10,426 nucleotides of DNA from an uncultured Calothrix sp. (GTDB lineage: Bacteria > Cyanobacteriota > Cyanobacteriia > Cyanobacteriales > Nostocaceae). Each line of letters begins with the position of its first letter. The stretch's first letter is position 1. This document shows positions 6,377 through 10,426 of this stretch, piece after piece. The position numbers were made by a program, and so were the translations under genes. Location of the stretch: NCBI GenBank assembly GCA_937884685.1, contig CAKZYM010001226.1:1-10426 (forward strand), written 5' to 3'. The notes under the pieces are model-generated. The model searched no databases. It was not told the origin of the DNA and worked only from the letters and a program-made list of their open reading frames with translations.

Positions 6377-7060
6377 TCAATTTGACGACCTAAAGGATAT
6401 ATTTTCAGGTATTTGTTGAAGATGAGCTTGAGCAAACAATATTATACTACCTTGTTGCACTTCTAGAGTATTAATTCTTAAGGCTACATCTTTGAATTTA
6501 AAATAAGGTGATTTTCGCAACTTGTATATTTTATCTATTAATGCAACTATAATTTCTAATTCAATCCCTTCAGGAGTATTGCATTTCAACTCATCAAGTA
6601 CAATTGGCTTTTCTAAAGACTGCAAACGCACATCAGCTTTGAAATCTAAAGGTTTCTTTTCTAGACCTGAATCTAAAATTATTTCTCCTTCTACGATTAT
6701 TTTACTATTTCCAGGTAAACGGAATTGGATATTTTTAGGATAAATGCTGACAATCGATTCTTCTGTATGAAATGTCAAGAATTCATGTAGCAAATCCCGA
6801 ATAAATTCTAATTTTAAAGCTTGGTTAATATCAGATTCTTTTAATACTATTTTAGTTTCTGCATTTATTGGTTGATTTAATTCGACTTCTCCAAATACAA
6901 CTTTCAGAGGATTGATATCAATATTATCTGTTTTTATTTCAAATTCAGAAAGACTAATATCCTGTAACTTTAATCCTTTTCCTTCAAAATAAACGCTATC
7001 AGCTTTTCCTTGAATTGCTTTGAGTAAATCTGTTTGTACGTCGAAATTTAATTTATCCAT
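6377..7060 (-). CDS. DUF2993 (LmeA-like) protein, apparently short at its N-terminus (227 aa)
   Basis: The sequence fits cyanobacterial DUF2993 proteins: DSVYFEGKGL (21-30), NINPL-type INPLKVVFGEVELNQP (49-64), IVLKESDINQAL (about 71-82), then a lipid-binding-type beta-rich region and a C-terminal strand ending IILFAQAHLQ. The related mycobacterial LmeA binds phosphoinositides, but the cyanobacterial role is unknown. No signal peptide or membrane helix is seen. Family members usually have an extra N-terminal helical segment of some 20-30 residues before the part matching DKLNFDVQTDLLKAIQG; here the ATG falls at that point. A TGA is in frame two codons upstream, so the frame cannot extend. A heptamer array ends 3 bp before the ATG and no Shine-Dalgarno is present. 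The gene may be 5'-truncated, so expression is uncertain. Confidence 0.8.
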   Translation of the reverse strand: MDKLNFDVQTDLLKAIQGKADSVYFEGKGLKLQDISLSEFEIKTDNIDINPLKVVFGEVELNQPINAETKIVLKESDINQALKLEFIRDLLHEFLTFHTEESIVSIYPKNIQFRLPGNSKIIVEGEIILDSGLEKKPLDFKADVRLQSLEKPIVLDELKCNTPEGIELEIIVALIDKIYKLRKSPYFKFKDVALRINTLEVQQGSIILFAQAHLQQIPENISFRSSN

Positions 7061-7063
7061 TTT

Positions 7064-7098
7064 TCAATTATCAATTATCAGTTAACAGTTATCAATTC
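7064..7098. repeat. Heptanucleotide array just upstream of the DUF2993 gene
   Basis: Five in-phase 7-bp units: TCAATTA, TCAATTA, TCAGTTA, ACAGTTA and TCAATTC. A further TAACTGA copy is at 7107-7113. On the minus strand the units read TAATTGA/TAACTGA/TAACTGT, related to the TAACTGT units at 8610-8651. The array begins 3 bp before the DUF2993 ATG and takes the place where a ribosome site would be. Confidence 0.75.
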
Positions 7099-7105
7099 TT
7101 CATTA

Positions 7106-7297
7106 GTAACTGATTTAATCAAGTTATCCGACACTGTTTCCGTCCTTTCTCATCTCTATAATGAAAGTCGTCGAGCAGAAATAGCAGAAAACGCTCAAAA
7201 AACTTTAGCTGATTTTCGTGCTGGCAATTTTCAACCTCAATCAGCCCAAAATATTATTGCACAATTACATCAGTCTCTAGATGAACCAGAAGCATGA
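7106..7297 (+). pseudogene. Short coding-like frame without a start codon (about 60 codons)
   Basis: A plus-strand frame with no stop runs from 7052 to a TGA at 7295-7297. From about 7115 it looks like real protein: residues include LSDTVSVLSHLYNESRRAEI, ENAQKTLADFRAGNFQPQSA and NIIAQLHQSLDEPEA. It is helix-rich, charged and of cyanobacterial codon use. There is no ATG, GTG or TTG in frame; upstream the frame passes into the heptamer array and then the opposite-strand DUF2993 gene. It is therefore either a gene that lost its start, or one that uses a rare start such as ATT. I do not recognise the family. The C-terminal pattern (short basic-acidic helix, then a loop, then a Leu-rich helix) is reminiscent of small antitoxin-like proteins, but that is a guess and no toxin gene follows. 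Confidence 0.5.
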
Positions 7298-7339
7298 GAC
7301 TGCTATTTTCAACTGCAAAATTTAAAATGTTAATTGATA

Positions 7340-7381
7340 ACTGTTCACTGTTCACTGCTCACTGTTAGCTGTTCACCCCTC
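7340..7381. repeat. Heptanucleotide array over the ABC ATPase stop codon
   Basis: Six in-phase 7-bp units: ACTGTTC, ACTGTTC, ACTGCTC, ACTGTTA, GCTGTTC and ACCCCTC. The TTA of the fourth unit (7365-7367) is the complement of the TAA stop of the ABC ATPase gene, and the last few residues of that protein (VNS and neighbours) are encoded by repeat units. Confidence 0.8.
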
Positions 7382-8351
7382 CCGACTGAAACACCTTCCC
7401 AATAACTTCTTCAACGGGTGGTTCTGTAACAGTCAAATCAACTACTTCTAGCTCAGATAAAATACGTGATACAGTACTGGTCAATTTTTCTTGAGGAATC
7501 ATAAAACCAACCATTCTTCCGTCATGGGCTTGCACTTCTCCGAATGTCTCCAATCGAACTAAGTCTACAGCTTGCGCTAATTCCACATTAATCACTCGGT
7601 AAGGAGCAAACCGTTCTAACAACCCATCTAAACTACCGTCATACATTAATTCTCCTTGGTGAATCAAAAGCACTCGCTTACACAAAGCTGTAATATCGGC
7701 CATGTAGTGACTGGTTAATAAAACAGTTGCTTGATAGCGCTGATTGTATTCCCTCAGAAAATCGCGGACATTAACTTGAGCGTTGACATCCAAACCCAAA
7801 GTTGGTTCGTCTAAAAATAATACCTGGGGACGATGCAAAAGTGCAGCTAATAGTTCAGCTTTCATCCGTTCACCCAAAGACATTTTTCTTACAGGTTGAG
7901 TTAATTTCCCTTCCAACGAAAGCATTTCAGTTAACTCTCCCACTCGAAGATGAAATTCCTTATCGGAAATACTATAAACAGCAGCATTAATTCTCAAAGA
8001 ATCAAGAGCGGGTAAATCCCATAACAACTGCTGTTTTTGTCCCATCACCAGCGTGATTTGCTGTAAAAAAGGTTCCTTACGTTGAAACGGAATATTATTA
8101 GCGACTCGTACATTACCGCTACTTGGGTGAATTAACCCAGTCAGCATTTTGAGAGTAGTAGTTTTTCCCGCACCGTTTGCTCCCAAAAAGCCAACCACCT
8201 CACCAGGTGCAATTTCAAAAGAAACATTATTAACAGCTTTAATTTCCCGGTACTTGCGGCGAAAGAAATGAGAGACTGTACCTTTAATACCCGGTTCCTT
8301 AATAGCGACTGGATAAACTTTGCTCAAATCCTGAGCAATGATAATAGACAT
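7365..8351 (-). CDS. ABC transporter ATP-binding protein, NatA/DrrA-like (328 aa)
   Basis: The energy-coupling ATPase of an ABC-2-type exporter, acting at the inner face of the plasma membrane. Seen in order: Walker A GANGAGKTT (57-65), a Q-loop region at about 104-108 (GQKQQ), an ABC signature MSLGE (157-161), Walker B VLFLDEP (177-183) with catalytic E182, a D-loop at GLD, and the switch His in LTSHYMAD (H215). The N-terminus has the 'SKVYPVAIKEPGIKG...FFRRKYREIKAV' type insertion, broken here for length, which marks the uncharacterised COG4586 group; its partners are two ABC-2 permeases (COG4587/COG3694). No permease is in the window, so the genes must be elsewhere. Residues about 235-328 form the C-terminal domain. 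The start at 8351 matches the family. The C-terminal codons lie inside a heptamer array. The substrate is unknown. Confidence 0.92.
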   Translation of the reverse strand: MSIIIAQDLSKVYPVAIKEPGIKGTVSHFFRRKYREIKAVNNVSFEIAPGEVVGFLGANGAGKTTTLKMLTGLIHPSSGNVRVANNIPFQRKEPFLQQITLVMGQKQQLLWDLPALDSLRINAAVYSISDKEFHLRVGELTEMLSLEGKLTQPVRKMSLGERMKAELLAALLHRPQVLFLDEPTLGLDVNAQVNVRDFLREYNQRYQATVLLTSHYMADITALCKRVLLIHQGELMYDGSLDGLLERFAPYRVINVELAQAVDLVRLETFGEVQAHDGRMVGFMIPQEKLTSTVSRILSELEVVDLTVTEPPVEEVIGKVFQSGGVNS

Positions 8352-8418
8352 ATTTCTGATTTCAAACGGTGCATAATATACCAGATTAAAGCTTTAAAAG
8401 GTCAAAGGTCAAAGTTTT

Positions 8419-8464
8419 AGAGGGGGAGAGGGGGAAGAGGGGGAAGAGTGGGGAGAGTGGGAAG
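8419..8464 (+). repeat. Purine tract with G-quadruplex-capable G-runs
   Basis: An almost all-purine stretch; 8419-8448 is purine without interruption. G-runs of 5, 5, 5, 4 and 3 (8422-8426, 8430-8434, 8439-8443, 8450-8453, 8459-8461) are separated by 3, 4, 6 and 5 bases, which meets the usual G-quadruplex pattern. The G-rich strand is the template strand for the ABC ATPase gene, whose start codon is about 70 bp away. Confidence 0.6.
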
Positions 8465-8529
8465 CAAATAAAGTATTTTTAAGTTAAAACGCATCTAAAT
8501 TAAATAAACAAAAATGTCAAGTTCTTGTA

Positions 8530-8551
8530 GGATGGGCATCCCTGCCCGTCC
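8530..8551. repeat. Small dispersed hairpin repeat
   Basis: GGATGGGCA (8530-8538), loop TCCC, and TGCCCGTCC (8543-8551) form a 9-bp stem with one G-T wobble. Such GATGGGCA/TGCCCGTC hairpins recur in intergenic DNA of Nostocales, as I recall. It lacks a T-run, so it is not a standard terminator. Confidence 0.55.
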
Positions 8552-8581
8552 GAATATACAATTTAAATGCACAACAGCTTA

Positions 8582-8658
8582 ACTCCTAACTCCTAACTCT
8601 CAACTCCTCACTGTTCACTGTTAACTGTTCACTGTTCACTGTTAACTGTTAACTGATT
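8582..8658. repeat. Composite heptanucleotide array at the 3' end of the UbiB-like gene
   Basis: Eleven in-phase 7-bp units. Four are ACTCCTA-type (8582-8609), six are ACTGTTC/ACTGTTA (8610-8651) and one is diverged (ACTGATT, 8652-8658). Two repeat families share one register. The last unit overlaps two bases of the UbiB-like gene's stop codon (complement at 8657-8659). The form fits the short tandemly repeated repetitive (STRR) heptamers known from heterocystous cyanobacteria. Confidence 0.85.
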
Positions 8659-10306
8659 ACCGCAATCTTCCCGAGCGCAAAATGCTAACAACCAACCACA
8701 GTCCTAATAAACTCGCAGCAGCAAATAGAATATTACTAATTAAAGATAATTGGGCGGTTTGAGCATTGGTGGAAATAATTGCTGCACCCATTATCAGGGA
8801 ACCTACTAATATACTGAAAGATAGCCTATTGGCTGCATCGTCTGTGGTGCGGCGCAAACTGTCTAAACCTTTGACTGTTAAATTCCACTGTAATGTTTCT
8901 GTTGTTACTTTCTCTAAGAAGTATTCGATTTGACGGGGGAATTGTAAGGAAAGACTTTTTAAATCCAGTGCTGTTCTCAAAAGAGAACGAACTGGTGAAT
9001 CCCCAACTAGCTGTTTGCGAAATAAGTCTGTTAAAAAAGGTTTGATTTCTTCGATAAAATTTATTTCTGGGTTGAACCCTCTAGCTAATCCTTCTAAATT
9101 GGCGATGGTTTTAGCGTAGAGTCCCATGTTGCTGGGTAAGCGGATGTTGTTGTTACGAGCAACTTGAAAAACTTCGTAAACAATCTCAGAAAAATTCAGC
9201 TGAGCTAAGCTGAGATTGAAATATTTTCGCAGCATTCGGTCATAATCGGCTTCCAAACGCGACATGTCCACCGGTTTGGATGCACCCGATAGCTGTAAAG
9301 TCAACTGAGCGCATCTAGGAGCATCTAAATCCACAATCGCGAGCAGCATTTCTATTAATATTTGCTGGGTTCTTGGGTCGAGTCTTCCGACCATACCGCA
9401 GTCAAGCAAAGCAACCCGACCGTCGTCAAGATAAAATATATTGCCGGGATGGGGGTCTGCATGAAAGAAACCGTCTACATATAATTGCTGACAGAAAACA
9501 GCAAATAATAGGCTAGTAACTCTTTGACGCTCTGTTTCCTGATTCGTTTCTTTATTATTTTCATTGGGTATAGTTGCCGACAAAATCGGCGCACCATCAA
9601 GCCATTCCATCACCATTAATTTCGGCGAGGTTAATTCCCAGTAGATTTTGGCAACTACTATATCTTTAGGGTCGAACCAGCTACCTTCGGATAAATTGCG
9701 TCGTAACTGGTCGGTAAAACCTGCTTCTCGGGTAAAATCTAATTCTGCTTGTAATGCGCTACAAAATTCATCGGCGATCGCCTTAATATCATTGACTTGT
9801 CCAAACTCAGTACGAGCTACTAATTCAGCGATACCTTGAATTAATGAAATATCTTGGTCAACAATCAGACCTATTCCCGGACGCTGCACCTTCATTGCAA
9901 CTTCCTGACCGCTGACAAGAGTAGCTTTGTGTGTTTGAGCAATAGAACCCGCTGCTACAGGTACGGGATTAATTGTGGCAAAACTTTCTTCTAAGGGTCC
10001 TGTTAACTGCTTGCGGATGAGTATTTCTACATCAGCCCAAGGAACGGGTGGGACATCATCTTGTAGAGTTGAAAGTTCGTCGATGTAAGAAGCACTCAGT
10101 AAATCCGGACGAGTAGAAAGTAATTGACCCAGCTTAATATAAACCGGACCCAAATCCACCAAAATATTCTTTAAAACCGCAGGAGGAGGAAGTTGGGGTT
10201 CGTCGGCTTTACCAAGAGTAATCAGCCTTCGCATATAATCCCAGCCATTGCGGAATAAAACTTCAATAATTTCTTTTTGACGAGGAACGGTTTGGGTTAG
10301 AAACAT
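8657..10306 (-). CDS. AarF/ABC1/UbiB kinase-like protein (549 aa)
   Basis: An atypical protein-kinase-like ATPase of the UbiB/ABC1K family, linked to quinone and other prenyl-lipid metabolism; plant plastoglobule ABC1Ks are related. The diagnostic KxGQ motif is at 58-61 in YIKLGQLLSTRPDLL. The Ala-rich nucleotide loop is AAGSIAQTHKA (118-128), the ATP-site Lys is K139 in VAMKVQRPG, and the family E/D region is AELDFTREA (187-195). The catalytic loop FHADPHPGN (281-289) and the metal-binding LLDCGMVGRLD (300-310; DCG in place of DFG, as is common here) are intact. The C-terminus has two hydrophobic segments, about 497-512 and 522-543, for membrane anchoring. An insert rich in N/E/T/Q at about 246-262 is low-complexity. 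Length is normal. The ATG at 10306 lacks a Shine-Dalgarno and has AT-rich DNA upstream. Cyanobacteria carry several paralogs, so I give no gene symbol. Confidence 0.93.
   Translation of the reverse strand: MFLTQTVPRQKEIIEVLFRNGWDYMRRLITLGKADEPQLPPPAVLKNILVDLGPVYIKLGQLLSTRPDLLSASYIDELSTLQDDVPPVPWADVEILIRKQLTGPLEESFATINPVPVAAGSIAQTHKATLVSGQEVAMKVQRPGIGLIVDQDISLIQGIAELVARTEFGQVNDIKAIADEFCSALQAELDFTREAGFTDQLRRNLSEGSWFDPKDIVVAKIYWELTSPKLMVMEWLDGAPILSATIPNENNKETNQETERQRVTSLLFAVFCQQLYVDGFFHADPHPGNIFYLDDGRVALLDCGMVGRLDPRTQQILIEMLLAIVDLDAPRCAQLTLQLSGASKPVDMSRLEADYDRMLRKYFNLSLAQLNFSEIVYEVFQVARNNNIRLPSNMGLYAKTIANLEGLARGFNPEINFIEEIKPFLTDLFRKQLVGDSPVRSLLRTALDLKSLSLQFPRQIEYFLEKVTTETLQWNLTVKGLDSLRRTTDDAANRLSFSILVGSLIMGAAIISTNAQTAQLSLISNILFAAASLLGLWLVVSILRSGRLR
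9774..9781. repeat. HIP1 octamer
   Basis: GCGATCGC, within the longer palindrome GGCGATCGCC (9773-9782), inside the UbiB-like gene. This octamer is greatly over-represented in many cyanobacterial genomes; it supports the taxonomic reading and has no local role that I can show. Confidence 0.8.
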
Positions 10307-10342
10307 TTTTAATAATTAATTAATGTATTGGTAGTTGGGAAT

Positions 10343-10426
10343 AGTTAGGAGTTAGGAGTTAGGGGTTAGGAGTTAGGAGTTAGGGGTTAGGAGTTAGGAG
10401 TTATGAGTTAGGAGAGGAGTTATGAG
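10343..10426. repeat. Heptanucleotide array upstream of the UbiB-like gene, running off the window
   Basis: Ten in-phase units of AGTTAGG, GGTTAGG or AGTTATG fill 10343-10412, followed by a phase slip and AGTTATG at 10418-10424. Bases 10350-10370 and 10371-10391 are identical 21-bp blocks (two AGTTAGG units plus one GGTTAGG), so there is a higher-order period. The unit is the reverse complement of the ACTCCTA/CCTAACT type found at 8582-8609. The array starts 37 bp upstream of the UbiB-like start codon, so that gene's promoter lies in or beyond it. Confidence 0.85.

Larger units (their letters stand above)
8352..8656. other. Repeat-filled intergenic region between the UbiB-like and ABC ATPase genes
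   Basis: About 305 bp with no gene. From left to right it holds a doubled 7-mer AGGTCAA (8399-8412), a purine/G-rich tract (8419-8464), a small dispersed-type hairpin (8530-8551) and a long heptamer array (8582-8658). The leftward promoter of the ABC ATPase gene must lie near the left end; I could not define it. Confidence 0.6.

Noticed and set aside
7064..7098. Heptamer arrays as CRISPR-like repeats
   Set aside because: The units are contiguous 7-mers with no spacers.
6377..8351. Lipid-export operon of the DUF2993 and ABC ATPase genes
   Set aside because: They are separated by 304 bp holding repeats and an opposite-strand frame, and no permease or substrate-binding protein is present.

Overview
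The window looks like chromosome from a filamentous, probably heterocyst-forming cyanobacterium (Nostocales; Rivularia/Calothrix/Nostoc-like). The evidence is an AT-rich genome with a carotenoid ketolase of the cyanobacterial CrtO type, a DUF2993 protein, an AarF/UbiB-type kinase, a remnant of a CYP110-like cytochrome P450, a CRISPR repeat ending in ATTGAAAC, a HIP1 octamer (GCGATCGC, 9774-9781) and many heptanucleotide tandem arrays of the STRR kind. No species can be fixed from the sequence alone.

Layout. 1-341 is the trailer end of a CRISPR array: four good 37-bp repeats, four spacers of 35-37 bp, and a decayed last repeat. No cas gene is present. Directly beside it (396-681, minus strand) lies a decayed P450 with two single-base frameshifts, an internal deletion and a missing C-terminal half. 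866-2149 (+) encodes a CPA-type cation/proton antiporter. 2164-2658 (-) encodes a stand-alone receiver-domain protein whose phosphoacceptor Asp is a Glu. 2962-4053 (-) encodes a saccharopine-dehydrogenase-like oxidoreductase. 4594-6285 (-) is crtO, the beta-carotene ketolase. 6377-7060 (-) encodes a DUF2993 protein. 7106-7297 (+) is a short coding-like frame with no usual start codon. 7365-8351 (-) encodes an ABC transporter ATPase of the uncharacterised NatA-like group. 8657-10306 (-) encodes an AarF/ABC1/UbiB kinase-like protein.

Function. From 2164 to the end, every protein gene with an intact start reads leftward, but the gaps are 90-540 bp and filled with repeats, so there is no evidence for one operon. 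crtO gives the clearest metabolic role: ketocarotenoids such as echinenone, used in photoprotection. The flanking oxidoreductase, DUF2993 (lipid-binding-like) and UbiB-like (prenyl-lipid-linked) proteins fit a membrane-lipid/isoprenoid theme, but this is only an association.

The most striking non-coding feature is a set of phase-locked heptanucleotide arrays. They sit almost exactly at gene edges: 5 bp past the crtO stop, 3 bp before the DUF2993 start, over the ABC ATPase stop, over the end of the UbiB-like gene, and just upstream of that gene. The array at 7064-7098 separates a DUF2993 gene that seems to lack its usual N-terminal segment from a coding-like frame with no start codon, which suggests these repeats have reshaped gene ends. 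No clear new multi-gene system is visible. The best leads are the heptamer arrays at gene boundaries, the Asp-to-Glu receiver and the CRISPR/P450 junction.
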